The notes beneath the pieces are model-generated. The model saw only the letters and a program-made list of their open reading frames with translations. It was not told the DNA's origin and searched no databases. A program made the position numbers and the translations under genes. A stretch of 64,000 nt of DNA, taken from positions 62,001 to 126,000 of the forward strand of contig CAYQUT010000005.1 in the NCBI GenBank assembly GCA_964420985.1, given 5' to 3'. Shown in pieces: positions 16,559 through 24,938 of this stretch (the first letter of the stretch is position 1; the number at the start of each line of letters is the position of its first letter). Origin of the DNA: CAMCTV01 sp964420985 (lineage in GTDB: Bacteria > Bacteroidota > Bacteroidia > Flavobacteriales_D > Sanyastnellaceae).

Positions 16559-17671
16559 ATGGAAGCAAAAAACATAAATATTATTCATATTAATCAGATG
16601 ATAAATTCTGCAATCCAGCAATCAACTGATGGTTCTTCAATTAATATTCCAACAGAAGAGGCGCAAAAGGTTAAGGATTTTTTAATTTCAATTGACACTA
16701 ATGTTGATTTATTGAAAATTCAACATGCCTTTATTAACAACCTTGGAAATAGCCAAAGATTAGCTACAAAGTACTTCTCAGATTTAATGCTTGAATTCAA
16801 GTCTCATGTTGTAAAATCGCAAGCAGAGTTGAATCGAGATAAACCTTGGGCATATTTATTTATTTCTGAACTTGATAAAATGAAACCTTTAAAAGTCAGA
16901 ATAATTGAATTTATAATTATGGTTTATGAATGTGCTAATGATACAAAAATTGTACATGATTACTTTAAAAGCATGCTTCAAGTAAGCTTTGATGGATATG
17001 AGAATTTTTATGATAAAAACACATGGGGTTATATCCGGACTGACCACCATCGTGCTATTATTTATGATGTGTTTCTGAATATATCGGCATATTTAGCGAA
17101 GAACGAAAGAGTCGAAGAACTTAATGAAATAATTAATTCTACTTATCAAGTGAAATGTGTTACTGGAACAGGTTCTTCTGATCCACATGTTGAGTACAAA
17201 ACAGTTTCATTCGTTTATTTTAATTTGCCTGTTGTTTCAATTAATGATACCTTTCACAGACAGCACAATAATTTAATAGACTGGGATCGCAGAAATTTAT
17301 ATACCGAAACCATTTTTAATCTTAATAAGGAAAATAAACACTTTACATTCAATGAGATTGTTAACATAGATGTTCTTCTTTATTTTATTTCGCTGTTTGG
17401 TATTGCAGGCGGAAAGTTAAGTACTGTTTGGGTTCCTCACACTTCTCCTATGCGCAAAGATAACACCCCAGAATTAATGCTTAAATGCACTTCTAAAGCA
17501 TTTTTTAATAGAGTTATTTCAATTTTTGGTGTAAATGACGTTAACTCATTTAATCTCCTACTGCAAAAAGTATTAAGACTTAAGCAGGAATATGATAGTG
17601 CATATGAAAAATACAATTTACCGGAAAGCGATTTTGCACTTTATTATCAATACATAAATTCACAACAATAA
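16559..17671 (+). CDS. Unknown defence-operon protein with IQQ motif
   Basis: From the ATG at 16559 the protein has 370 residues; a GTG six bases upstream is also possible. Residues about 5-45 contain INIIHINQMINSAIQQSTDG, close to INVQTMTNSVIQQGSHQSSQ in the next protein. The rest is mainly helical with few clear motifs. It shows no membrane helix and no recognisable catalytic centre. It starts 9 bp after the type IIG stop and overlaps the next start by 1 bp. An effector or adaptor role in the operon is inferred. Confidence 0.6.
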   Translation: MEAKNINIIHINQMINSAIQQSTDGSSINIPTEEAQKVKDFLISIDTNVDLLKIQHAFINNLGNSQRLATKYFSDLMLEFKSHVVKSQAELNRDKPWAYLFISELDKMKPLKVRIIEFIIMVYECANDTKIVHDYFKSMLQVSFDGYENFYDKNTWGYIRTDHHRAIIYDVFLNISAYLAKNERVEELNEIINSTYQVKCVTGTGSSDPHVEYKTVSFVYFNLPVVSINDTFHRQHNNLIDWDRRNLYTETIFNLNKENKHFTFNEIVNIDVLLYFISLFGIAGGKLSTVWVPHTSPMRKDNTPELMLKCTSKAFFNRVISIFGVNDVNSFNLLLQKVLRLKQEYDSAYEKYNLPESDFALYYQYINSQQ

Positions 17672-18303
17672 TGAATATCGAAGAAGTTAAAAAACAAAGA
17701 TTTCTCTACTTAAAAAAGGCATATGAAATCACCAGTGGCGATCCCTCTTATATGTTTAACATGATTGAACTTGGAAAAGAAATCGGGTTTGATTCTGATC
17801 TATCAAGAAAATTAGCACAGTACTTAATAAATGAAGGTCTTTTAGAGGCAAGGGCTTTGGGTGGTACGATTGGAATTTCCCATCAAGGCGTGGTTGAAGT
17901 TGAGGAAGCTTTGACAAATCCGAATCAATCAACTGAACATTTTTTGCCTGTTAATATTATTAACGTTCAGACGATGACTAATTCTGTTATTCAACAAGGG
18001 AGTCATCAATCTTCACAGTCAGTAAACATAACCTCAAAAGGTATAAATGATTTGAAGAGCTTCATATCTGAATTGAAAACTTCTATTGACAAACTGCAAT
18101 TAGAAGCAGAAAAGCACAGCGAACTTTTATCTGAAATTGCAACTCTTGAAGCACAGGCAAATTCTCCCAAGCCAAAGGTTTCTATAATTGGCGAGACACT
18201 TGTTACGATTAAATCAATATTAGAAGGGGTTGCAGGAAATATTGCAACTCCATTATTTCAAACTGTTTTGCCACAACTTATCGCGTCTTTTACGGGAGCA
18301 TAA
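17671..18303 (+). CDS. Winged-helix protein with IQQ motif and hydrophobic C-terminus
   Basis: The protein has 210 residues. Residues about 1-75 look like a winged helix ending in GGTIGISHQGVVEVEEAL. Residues about 93-115 hold VNIINVQTMTNSVIQQGSHQ, a strand-plus-QQG motif I associate with AbiTii-like and other abortive-infection proteins. A helical, coiled-coil-like segment follows, and then a Gly/hydrophobic C-terminus (GVAGNIATPLF) that could insert in membranes. It overlaps the previous gene by 1 bp. The likely role is an Abi-type effector or sensor; the exact family is not assigned. Confidence 0.6.
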   Translation: MNIEEVKKQRFLYLKKAYEITSGDPSYMFNMIELGKEIGFDSDLSRKLAQYLINEGLLEARALGGTIGISHQGVVEVEEALTNPNQSTEHFLPVNIINVQTMTNSVIQQGSHQSSQSVNITSKGINDLKSFISELKTSIDKLQLEAEKHSELLSEIATLEAQANSPKPKVSIIGETLVTIKSILEGVAGNIATPLFQTVLPQLIASFTGA

Positions 18304-18312
18304 ATTATAAAT

Positions 18313-19140
18313 ATGGCAAGCTTATCTTATAGCGAAAAGAAACGACTTGAAGCATTCCTTGATATGGGTGGAGGATATGTATTAGATTTTAGTAACAATA
18401 AATTACAGAATTTTGTACATGATGCTATTGGAATTGATATTTATAATTCTAAATACGATAATGGTGGAAGTGGTTCTAAAGCAAACAGAATTAGAGGGGT
18501 TTGGGATGTAGAAACTGATTATCAAGTTGGTTTACTAATCGAAGCATTTATTAAATATTGGTCTGAATTTATTGCCGGAAATGAAATCAGTGATGAACAA
18601 TACAAATTGCTAAAATCTTGTGAAGAGATTGCTCATAAATTGAAAGCAGAATCTCTTGGTGCGCAAATTCAAGTTATACAGGCAACATCTGACGATATTA
18701 ACTTTCATAAACTTGCTAAACAGGTAAGGGAGGCTATTGAAAAAAATGAGCCGGAAACAGCCTTAGATAGGCTTCATACTTATACCGTAAAATTTATACG
18801 TGAGTTATGTGATAAGAACGGAATAACTTACGATAAAGACAAACCACTACATAGCTTCTTTGGGGAATACGTTAAACATCTATCTAAAAATGGGATGATT
18901 AAATCAGTGATGACAGAACGTATTTTAAAAACTGCCATTTCCAATTTAGAAGCGTTTAATGATGTTAGAAACAACCAAAGTTTTGCTCATGATAATTCGA
19001 TATTAAATTACCACGAAAGCTTGCTGATTTTCAGAAGCATCTCGAGTATTGTTGAGTTTATTAATTCGATTGAAGAACCTCCCGCTAAAGCGGCAAAAGC
19101 AGAAGAAACGAAACCATCAGATGATGATTTACCATTTTAG
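18313..19140 (+). CDS. AbiJ-like / Abi_C abortive infection protein
   Basis: The protein has 275 residues. The N-terminus (residues about 5-75) has the AbiJ-type pattern VLDFSNNKLQNFVHDAIGID and GSGSKANRIRGVWDVE. Residues about 155-255 match the Abi_C domain: ALDRLHTYTVKFIRELC, DKPLHSFFGEYVKHL, and FNDVRNNQSFAHDN, an RN-x4-AHD motif like HEPN-type ribonucleases. The last residues are polar (DDDLPF). HEPN-like Abi proteins cut RNA and stop growth on infection. It ends the restriction operon and is followed by the sigma-factor cluster. Confidence 0.75.
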   Translation: MASLSYSEKKRLEAFLDMGGGYVLDFSNNKLQNFVHDAIGIDIYNSKYDNGGSGSKANRIRGVWDVETDYQVGLLIEAFIKYWSEFIAGNEISDEQYKLLKSCEEIAHKLKAESLGAQIQVIQATSDDINFHKLAKQVREAIEKNEPETALDRLHTYTVKFIRELCDKNGITYDKDKPLHSFFGEYVKHLSKNGMIKSVMTERILKTAISNLEAFNDVRNNQSFAHDNSILNYHESLLIFRSISSIVEFINSIEEPPAKAAKAEETKPSDDDLPF

Positions 19141-19162
19141 AAATTTAACTCAAAATTACTCT

Positions 19163-19170
19163 TAAATTTG
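19163..19170 (+). promoter_or_regulatory. -7-like box before the sigma factor
   Basis: TAAATTTG matches the Bacteroidota -7 consensus TAnnTTTG. It ends 8 bp before the sigma factor start, so a transcript from it would be nearly leaderless. No clear -33 TTG lies at the right distance, so the call is tentative. Confidence 0.4.
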
Positions 19171-19178
19171 CCCTCACA

Positions 19179-19763
19179 TTGTCACAAACTCAAAACATAC
19201 TCAACCCACACAACTGGACATCAACTTATGCTGATGAACTATTTGGCTATGCCATGAGTAAAACAGGAAAGACGGAAGTGGCTGAAGATTTAGTGCAGGA
19301 AACATTCCTTGCCGGATTAAAAGCAATGGAAAGCTTTAAAGGGCAAAGTAGTGAACGAACATGGCTGTTTGCAATTTTGAAGTTTAAAATTGCAGATCAT
19401 TATCGCAAGGCTTCCACAAAATATGAAGTAAACAATCATACTTTTTCATTTGACGAAAACTCTTACATCGATAATTATTTTACTGAAGATGGAGATTGGA
19501 AAGAAAATGCCACTCCACATGAGTGGGGAGTTGAGCATTTAAACAAAATTGAAAACAAAGAATTAGCGAATGCTTTAAATTTTTGTATTGAGAAACTTCC
19601 TGATAATCAGAAACAACTCATCCTTTTAAAATTGGTTGAGGAAGAAGAAACTGAAAATGTTTGTAAGGAATTAAATATTACACCGACTAACTATTGGGTG
19701 ATCATTCACCGGGCTAAGTTACAATTAAGGGCTTGCCTCGAAAAAAACTGGTTTAAAGCATAA
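19179..19763 (+). CDS. ECF-type RNA polymerase sigma factor
   Basis: The protein has 194 residues. Region 2 is seen at residues about 10-80 (AEDLVQETFLAGLKAMESFK, ERTWLFAILKFKIADHYRK) and region 4 at about 130-185 (LPDNQKQLILLKLVEEEETE, then NVCKELNITPTNYWVIIHRA). The start is a TTG at 19179; the family consensus begins near NPHNW, so no later ATG fits. It is 5 bp from a zinc-type anti-sigma candidate. It probably drives the two blocks of thiol and stress genes downstream through the matching promoters at 20059 and 22392. Confidence 0.9.
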   Translation: MSQTQNILNPHNWTSTYADELFGYAMSKTGKTEVAEDLVQETFLAGLKAMESFKGQSSERTWLFAILKFKIADHYRKASTKYEVNNHTFSFDENSYIDNYFTEDGDWKENATPHEWGVEHLNKIENKELANALNFCIEKLPDNQKQLILLKLVEEEETENVCKELNITPTNYWVIIHRAKLQLRACLEKNWFKA

Positions 19764-19768
19764 AACGC

Positions 19769-20047
19769 ATGAAAAAGTTAATGAACATAATTATGTTGTC
19801 CTGTAATAAAGCTACTCTTTTAATAGAAAAGAGTCATGGAACGCCATTATCTTTTGTTGAGCGAGTGAAACTTAAAATGCATTTGGCCATGTGCGATAAA
19901 TGTGCAGGCTACCAGAAACAAAGCCTAATTATTGAGAATGCGTTGAAATCTAATCATCAATCATTCCCAAATCCATCTAATTTGAAGTTAGCAGATTCAT
20001 CTAAAACCCGCATTCAGAAGGCAATAGATGAGAATCTGAAAAAATAA
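19769..20047 (+). CDS. Zinc-binding anti-sigma candidate
   Basis: The protein has 92 residues. Residues about 35-48 hold HLAMCDKCAGYQ, the HxxxCxxC signature of zinc anti-sigma factors such as RsrA and ChrR. There is no membrane helix, so it would be a cytoplasmic, thiol-responsive regulator. It lies 5 bp after the sigma gene. In this family, oxidation of the Cys ligands releases zinc and frees the sigma factor. That would fit the thioredoxin-rich genes downstream. Confidence 0.75.
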   Translation: MKKLMNIIMLSCNKATLLIEKSHGTPLSFVERVKLKMHLAMCDKCAGYQKQSLIIENALKSNHQSFPNPSNLKLADSSKTRIQKAIDENLKK

Positions 20048-20058
20048 TTCATTTTTTG

Positions 20059-20088
20059 TGTAAGGTTTTTAAAAGGCGTACTACTATC
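20059..20088 (+). promoter_or_regulatory. ECF-like promoter, copy 1
   Basis: TGTAAGG, 13 nt, TACTACTATC, 28 bp before the first gene of the thioredoxin/YceI block. The same two boxes with the same spacing occur at 22392-22421. The layout fits a -35 and -10 pair for the sigma factor encoded just upstream. Confidence 0.7.
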
Positions 20089-20116
20089 AAGTATAAACCT
20101 TTAAAAACATCAAAAA

Positions 20117-20515
20117 ATGAAAAATCTAAAAACGTTTATCACCATCCTTGCATTATTCATCGGAATAACTGCATTTGCCCAAGACAAAACAAAAGTAATT
20201 GCTCTTGTAACAAAAGCGAACTGGTGTCCTACCTGTAAAGCTAATGGAGAAAGAATGGGTAAGGAAGTGTTCTCTGCCTATAAAACCGGAGAATTAAAAG
20301 TTGTTGCAAACGACCTTACTGATGATGGCACTAAAAAAACTTGTAAAAAAGCAATTGAAGAAGCAGGCGTGGCAAAAATTGCAGAGAGTAGCAATTCTAC
20401 AGGGATAATAACGCTTATAGATGCGAAAACTAAAAAAGTAATTACCACCATTAGTGTAGCCAAAACAACAGAGGAAATAAAGGCTGCCATTGATGAATCA
20501 TTGAAAAAAGCTTAG
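20117..20515 (+). CDS. Secreted thioredoxin-like protein
   Basis: The protein has 132 residues. A signal peptide of about 20 residues (KNLKTFITILALFIGITAFA) leads to a thioredoxin-like domain with NWCPTCKANG, a CxxC motif. It would act in the periplasm on disulfides. It is first in the block that follows the copy-1 ECF-like promoter and is closed by a hairpin at 20529-20565. The start ATG gives a clean signal peptide. Confidence 0.8.
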   Translation: MKNLKTFITILALFIGITAFAQDKTKVIALVTKANWCPTCKANGERMGKEVFSAYKTGELKVVANDLTDDGTKKTCKKAIEEAGVAKIAESSNSTGIITLIDAKTKKVITTISVAKTTEEIKAAIDESLKKA

Positions 20516-20528
20516 CAGCACCCCACCC

Positions 20529-20570
20529 ATACCATGAGGTTAATTGAAAAATTGCCTCATGGTATTTCTT
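20529..20570 (+). terminator. Terminator or attenuator after the thioredoxin gene
   Basis: An 11-bp perfect stem, ATACCATGAGG/CCTCATGGTAT, with a 15-nt loop is followed by TTCTT. It lies 14 bp after the stop codon. The T-run is short, so part of the transcript may read through into the YceI and CoaB genes. Confidence 0.75.
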
Positions 20571-20591
20571 AAACTATCTCAATTAAAATTT

Positions 20592-21077
20592 ATGACCACA
20601 ACCAAAAAAAAGAAGATCGTAAGAATTGTTTTGTTAACCATTCTCTTCGGAGCAATAATAGGAGGCGGAATATTTTTATACCTGTGGAATATGCCACACA
20701 TTGATGTGCAAGCTCAAAAGGCAGATTTCTCGGTGAGTTCAACAAGCATCGTCAATGAATACCTTAATAATGAAAAGGCAGCAAATGACAAGTATTTAAG
20801 TGATGAAGGAGATTCAAAAATATTTATCATAAAAGGTACAGTTAAATCAAAAGATACCGACATGAATAATCAGGTAACTGTATTGCTGCAAGATGCGAAC
20901 GATAAAGCCGGAGTTAAATGTGTTTTTACGGCAGAAACAAATAAAAATGCCGATGCCTTACAAATAGGGCAACAAACAGCTATAAAAGGAATCATTCGTT
21001 CCGGTGCAAAATATGATGGTGATTTAGAGTTATATGAAAATGTATTGCTCGAAAAATGTGATGTAGTAACAGAATAA
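20592..21077 (+). CDS. Membrane-anchored OB-fold (tRNA_anti-like) protein
   Basis: From the ATG at 20592 the protein has 161 residues; the longer frame starts inside the hairpin. The N-terminus is basic with one membrane helix (IVLLTILFGAIIGGGIFLYL). The rest is an OB-fold like the Bacteroidota tRNA_anti-like family (IFIIKGTVKSKD, QVTVLLQDA, GQQTAIKGIIRSG). These proteins are found beside YceI genes, as here, but have no known function. Confidence 0.7.
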   Translation: MTTTKKKKIVRIVLLTILFGAIIGGGIFLYLWNMPHIDVQAQKADFSVSSTSIVNEYLNNEKAANDKYLSDEGDSKIFIIKGTVKSKDTDMNNQVTVLLQDANDKAGVKCVFTAETNKNADALQIGQQTAIKGIIRSGAKYDGDLELYENVLLEKCDVVTE

Positions 21078-21099
21078 TTAATCAATAAAAACAAAAAGT

Positions 21100-21657
21100 A
21101 TGAAAAAAGTAGCAGTAGTTATCGCTTTAGTAATTGGTACAATTACCTTATTCAGTTTTAAGCAAACTGATGAAAAATTAGTAAGTAAAAAAAGTCAGAT
21201 TGATATTTTCTCGCACACGGATGCTGAAGATATTAGCGCAGTAAACTATGCCTCAACTGCCACGTTGAGCAAAGAAACAGGAGATGTGGTTGTTTCTGTT
21301 CCGATGCAAAGTTTTGAATTTAAAAAAGCCTTAATGCAAAAGCACTTTAATAGTGAGAAATTTCTTGACACCAAAGCTTTTCCTAAAGCAAAATTTAAAG
21401 GGAAAATCACAAACTTAAAAGACATCAACTTCTCTAAAGATGGCATTTACAACGCTACTGTTTCAGGAGAAATGACTATTAAAGAAACAACCAATCCTGT
21501 AAACGAAAAAGGAACGGTTACTGTAAAAGGCGGACAAGTTACAGTTGATACCAAATTAAAAATTGTATTGGCAGATTATAAAATTGCGTTTGAAAAAGGC
21601 AAGCCATCAAAAAACATTGCAAAAGCAATTGATGTTACTATGAAAATTGAATACTAA
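21100..21657 (+). CDS. YceI family lipid-binding protein
   Basis: The protein has 185 residues with a signal peptide (KKVAVVIALVIGTITLFSF). The YceI lipocalin-like barrel is seen in KFLDTKAFPKAKFKGKITN, IYNATVSGEMTIKE and the final KIAFEKGKPSKNI. YceI proteins bind polyisoprenoids or amphiphiles in the periplasm and are often induced by stress. It overlaps nothing, and the CoaB-like gene starts 1 bp after its stop. Confidence 0.85.
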   Translation: MKKVAVVIALVIGTITLFSFKQTDEKLVSKKSQIDIFSHTDAEDISAVNYASTATLSKETGDVVVSVPMQSFEFKKALMQKHFNSEKFLDTKAFPKAKFKGKITNLKDINFSKDGIYNATVSGEMTIKETTNPVNEKGTVTVKGGQVTVDTKLKIVLADYKIAFEKGKPSKNIAKAIDVTMKIEY

Positions 21658-21658
21658 T

Positions 21659-22324
21659 ATGTTGAAGGGAAAACGAATATTAATTACAGCCGGGCCAACC
21701 AAGGAGTTTATTGATCCTGTAAGATTTATATCTAACGCCTCATCAGGTAAAATGGGTTATGCCATTGCTGAAGAATTAAGCAGCAAAGGAGCGGAGGTAA
21801 TTCTTGTTTCAGGCCCGACTAACATAAAGTGTAATTCAAATACAATAAAAGTTGTACAGGTTACAACTGCATTAGAAATGCTACAAGCGTGTCAGCACTA
21901 TTTCGATAGTGTTGACATTGTTTTTTTTACCGCTGCGGTAGCTGACTACAGACCATTGATTATGGAATCTTCAAAGATTAAAAAGAACGATGAAACCATG
22001 ACCATTCAACTAACAAAAAATCCGGATATCGCATATGAGTTCGGCAAGATTAAACGAGATGATCAAATTTCTGTCGGCTTTGCATTAGAAACTGATAATA
22101 TTATTGAGTATGGCAAAGGAAAAATGCAAAAAAAGAAATTCGATTTTATTGTTTTGAACACCACCAACGAAAATGGAGAAGGCTTCGGATTTGACACCAA
22201 CAAAATCAGCCTTTTATTTAATGACGATTCAATAAAACACTTTCCTTTAAAAGCTAAAACCGAAGTTGCTAAGGATATTGTTGCAGAGTTAGAAACTCGA
22301 ATCCAGAATCCAATAGCAATCTAA
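21659..22324 (+). CDS. Stand-alone CoaB-like phosphopantothenoylcysteine synthetase
   Basis: The protein has 221 residues and covers only the CoaB half of CoaBC: ITAGPTKEFIDPVRFISNAS, SGKMGYAIAEEL, then FFTAAVADYRP and ELTKN-like QLTKNPDIA. Normal bifunctional CoaBC is about 400 residues, so the decarboxylase half is absent. The enzyme joins cysteine to phosphopantothenate for coenzyme A. Its place among thiol genes suggests a second, inducible source of CoA, or use of the fold for another thiol. The ATG at 21659 is 1 bp after the YceI stop. Confidence 0.85.
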   Translation: MLKGKRILITAGPTKEFIDPVRFISNASSGKMGYAIAEELSSKGAEVILVSGPTNIKCNSNTIKVVQVTTALEMLQACQHYFDSVDIVFFTAAVADYRPLIMESSKIKKNDETMTIQLTKNPDIAYEFGKIKRDDQISVGFALETDNIIEYGKGKMQKKKFDFIVLNTTNENGEGFGFDTNKISLLFNDDSIKHFPLKAKTEVAKDIVAELETRIQNPIAI

Positions 22325-22391
22325 ATCTATTAAACGTATTGCGTTTATTTTCAATGCGTTACATCAAATAAGCAAAAATCTTTCTTTTTCT

Positions 22392-22421
22392 TGTAAGGAA
22401 TTATCATTGGCTACTACTATC
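22392..22421 (+). promoter_or_regulatory. ECF-like promoter, copy 2
   Basis: TGTAAGG, 13 nt, TACTACTATC, identical in both boxes and in spacing to 20059-20088, while the spacer differs. It lies 39 bp before the DUF4833 gene and would drive the second block (22461 to about 30056). Confidence 0.7.
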
Positions 22422-22460
22422 CCATTAAAGGTGAAGTAATTATCAATTTATTAAAACCCG

Positions 22461-23018
22461 ATGCAAATGAAAAACATATTTATCCTATTCGGCATTTTGC
22501 TCATTACAGCCTCATTTACTCCAAAGGCAATTGTTACTGATGCAAATTCCTATCCGAAACCTGAAGGAGTAGATAACCTTCTATTTTATGTTCAGCGCAC
22601 GATCAATGCAAATACTATTGTATATACACTTAATCAAGATAAGGATGGAAACCTGAACGAAAAAGAACCTATTAAAGTTTATTGGGTAAAGTATGCACAA
22701 GGGGGAAAAGTTGATCCGTTAACATACATACAAAAAAATTATGCTTACGGTGTTCAATCCAAAATGATTGATTCAGAGAAAAAATCATTCTCATTCGAGT
22801 TTGTTTCTTATCACAAAAAGCAATTTTATCTTCTGAAATCCGGAGCTGACAATAAATACCATGTGTATGGCTACATAAATAATAAGTTGACAATACTAAA
22901 TAACATTCTTGTAAAGATTGAAGGTGGAACTTTTTGGGTTCCGAATGTGAAATATGTTGAAGTAAAAGCCTTTGATCCATCTGCTTCAGCAGAAGTTACC
23001 GAAATCATCAAGCCTTAA
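22461..23018 (+). CDS. DUF4833-like exported protein
   Basis: The protein has 185 residues. A signal peptide (IFILFGILLITASFT) is followed by a single domain like DUF4833: LLFYVQRTINANTIVYTLN, then IKVYWVKYAQGGKVDPL and VPNVKYVEVKAFDP. Its function is not known. It is the first gene after the copy-2 ECF-like promoter. Confidence 0.7.
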   Translation: MQMKNIFILFGILLITASFTPKAIVTDANSYPKPEGVDNLLFYVQRTINANTIVYTLNQDKDGNLNEKEPIKVYWVKYAQGGKVDPLTYIQKNYAYGVQSKMIDSEKKSFSFEFVSYHKKQFYLLKSGADNKYHVYGYINNKLTILNNILVKIEGGTFWVPNVKYVEVKAFDPSASAEVTEIIKP

Positions 23019-23036
23019 CCCATTAAAAATAAAATT

Positions 23037-23543
23037 ATGACCGGACACATCATTAACAATCTTGTAGAGATAAACGACCTTTTAAAAGGATTATCTCAGG
23101 AACAGTATAACAGACAACTTGAAATTTTAAGCAATGCCTCTATCGGGCAGCATGTGCGTCATATACTTGAATTTTATCAATGCCTGTTCAAAGGTGAGGA
23201 AAGTAAAGAAGTGAATTACGATGCCCGTCAGCGTGATTTAAAATTAGAATCGGATGTTCACTTTGCTTCAAAAACTATTGATGAGATTATTAACGCTTTA
23301 CTTGATATTAAAGCAGATTTTCCTGTCACATTTGTAGCTGATTATTCAACGGTTCAAGACCAAAAGCCAACAATGATTCAATCATCGTTTTACCGTGAGC
23401 TTGCATATAATCTCGAACACAGCATCCATCATCAAGCTTTAATTAAAGTAGCTATTACGGAGATGCAACTAACATCACTGGTGAAAAATACTTTTGGTTA
23501 TGCGCCTTCAACTATAAGACATATTAAAATATGTGCACAGTAA
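23037..23543 (+). CDS. DinB-like four-helix protein
   Basis: The protein has 168 residues. It has a four-helix layout with the DinB/YfiT metal histidines: GQHVRHILEFY near residue 38 and YNLEHSIHHQALIK near residue 123. Members include thiol-dependent S-transferases (bacillithiol or mycothiol type), which would fit this cluster. It overlaps the NRDE gene by 13 bp. Confidence 0.75.
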   Translation: MTGHIINNLVEINDLLKGLSQEQYNRQLEILSNASIGQHVRHILEFYQCLFKGEESKEVNYDARQRDLKLESDVHFASKTIDEIINALLDIKADFPVTFVADYSTVQDQKPTMIQSSFYRELAYNLEHSIHHQALIKVAITEMQLTSLVKNTFGYAPSTIRHIKICAQ

Positions 23544-24268
23544 CATACATACCTACATCAACTGGATTTTATTTCACCTCAAGTAGAGATGAAAGAGCGA
23601 GTCGTGATACATTGATTCCTGCTGTTTATGAAAGAGAGGGAATAAAATTGGTGTATCCAAGGGACTTGAAAGCCGGTGGAACCTGGATTGCTTCTTCATT
23701 AGAAGGCAGAACTGCTTGTCTATTGAACGGAGCTTTTGTTAATCACGAAAAAAAAGATAGTTACTCAAGAAGCAGAGGCTTAATTCTTTTAGAAAGTTTT
23801 AGCTATAAGAATGTGGATCAATTCTCAAATGAAGTTGATTTAGAAAATGTAGAACCGTTTACACTTTTATTATTGGATAGTAACTCCGGCGAATTAGAAT
23901 CATTCAAGGAGTTTCGATGGGATGGAGAGAAAAAATATCTAAAAGAAATAGAAATGTCCACTTCTCAGATATGGTCATCTGCTACTTTGTATAATTCAAA
24001 CGTACAGCAAAAAAGGAAAGTTTTGTTTAACCAATGGCTTCATAAACATTCAGATTTTGAGGATGCAATGATTTTAGATTTTCATAACAGAAAACACGGA
24101 TTAGCAAATTCAGAAGATCTGCTTATGAAGGGTGAAGGTGATTTAATGACTTTGAGTATATCACAAATTCATTTTAACCAAGGTGAATCTGTTTTTAATT
24201 ATCATGACATCATCAATAGCAAATCTTACAATATTAAATTAAAACAGAAGGAGGTATTTCATGTATAA
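23531..24268 (+). CDS. NRDE (TANGO2-like) family protein
   Basis: The protein has 245 residues. The start MCTVTYIP has the conserved Cys2. The name-giving motif appears as FTSSRDERASRD, followed by DLKAGGTWIASS and LLNGAFV. NRDE/TANGO2 proteins are Ntn-hydrolase-like, with roles suggested in heme or lipid handling. It overlaps the genes on both sides, as usual in this compact operon. Confidence 0.8.
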   Translation: MCTVTYIPTSTGFYFTSSRDERASRDTLIPAVYEREGIKLVYPRDLKAGGTWIASSLEGRTACLLNGAFVNHEKKDSYSRSRGLILLESFSYKNVDQFSNEVDLENVEPFTLLLLDSNSGELESFKEFRWDGEKKYLKEIEMSTSQIWSSATLYNSNVQQKRKVLFNQWLHKHSDFEDAMILDFHNRKHGLANSEDLLMKGEGDLMTLSISQIHFNQGESVFNYHDIINSKSYNIKLKQKEVFHV

Positions 24269-24938
24269 TGGAATTGCAATTGCTTTGGCATGGCCTGAAA
24301 CGCTTTGTAAACAGGCAGGTGCTTGGTACGACAAGCCTTTAAAATGGTTAGGTATTAATAAATCTAACTATTATAAGGTTGGGCATGCTGCTGTAGTTTT
24401 AATAGAAAAATCATCAGGTACTTGTCATTATTTTGACTTTGGGAGATACCATGCCCCATATCAACATGGACGTGTAAGGAGTGCTTATACTGACCATGAT
24501 CTTGAAATGAAAACCGCTGCCAAAGTTGATGAAAATGGTAGATTAATTAATTATAATGAAATACTGTGGGAGTTATACAATAATGAATCCTGTCACGGCA
24601 GCGGAAACTTACATGCGGCTTATTGTGAAATAGACTTCGACTCAGCATTTAATAAAGCAAATCTGATGCAAGCGACATCACCAATTCCTTATGGTCCATT
24701 TTTACCGGATGGTACAAACTGTTCAAGATTTGTAAATACAGTAATTGTAAGCGGTTCACCAAAATGGTATTATAAATTAGTTTTGAGCTATCCTAAAACG
24801 TTAAGCCCAACTCCAATTGGTAATGTGAAAACACTTTCTAAATACGCAGTAATTGGTGTTACTTGTACATCGCCCATTCTTAAACCTCAATTTAATACGA
24901 TAAAATTCTCAAATGAACCAAGCAGAAGTATATCATAA
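24261..24938 (+). CDS. DUF6695-like protein, N-terminal part
   Basis: The protein has 225 residues. It matches the N-terminal part of DUF6695 proteins as I remember them: AIALAWPETLCKQAGAWYD, VGHAAVVLIEKSSG, YFDFGRYHAPYQHGRVR, and a late NCSRFVNTV, perhaps an NlpC/P60-like Cys. Family members are about 320-340 residues with a second domain that here lies in the next frame (24913-25227). The gene therefore looks split by a frameshift near 24920-24938. Function is unknown. Confidence 0.65.
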   Translation: MYNGIAIALAWPETLCKQAGAWYDKPLKWLGINKSNYYKVGHAAVVLIEKSSGTCHYFDFGRYHAPYQHGRVRSAYTDHDLEMKTAAKVDENGRLINYNEILWELYNNESCHGSGNLHAAYCEIDFDSAFNKANLMQATSPIPYGPFLPDGTNCSRFVNTVIVSGSPKWYYKLVLSYPKTLSPTPIGNVKTLSKYAVIGVTCTSPILKPQFNTIKFSNEPSRSIS

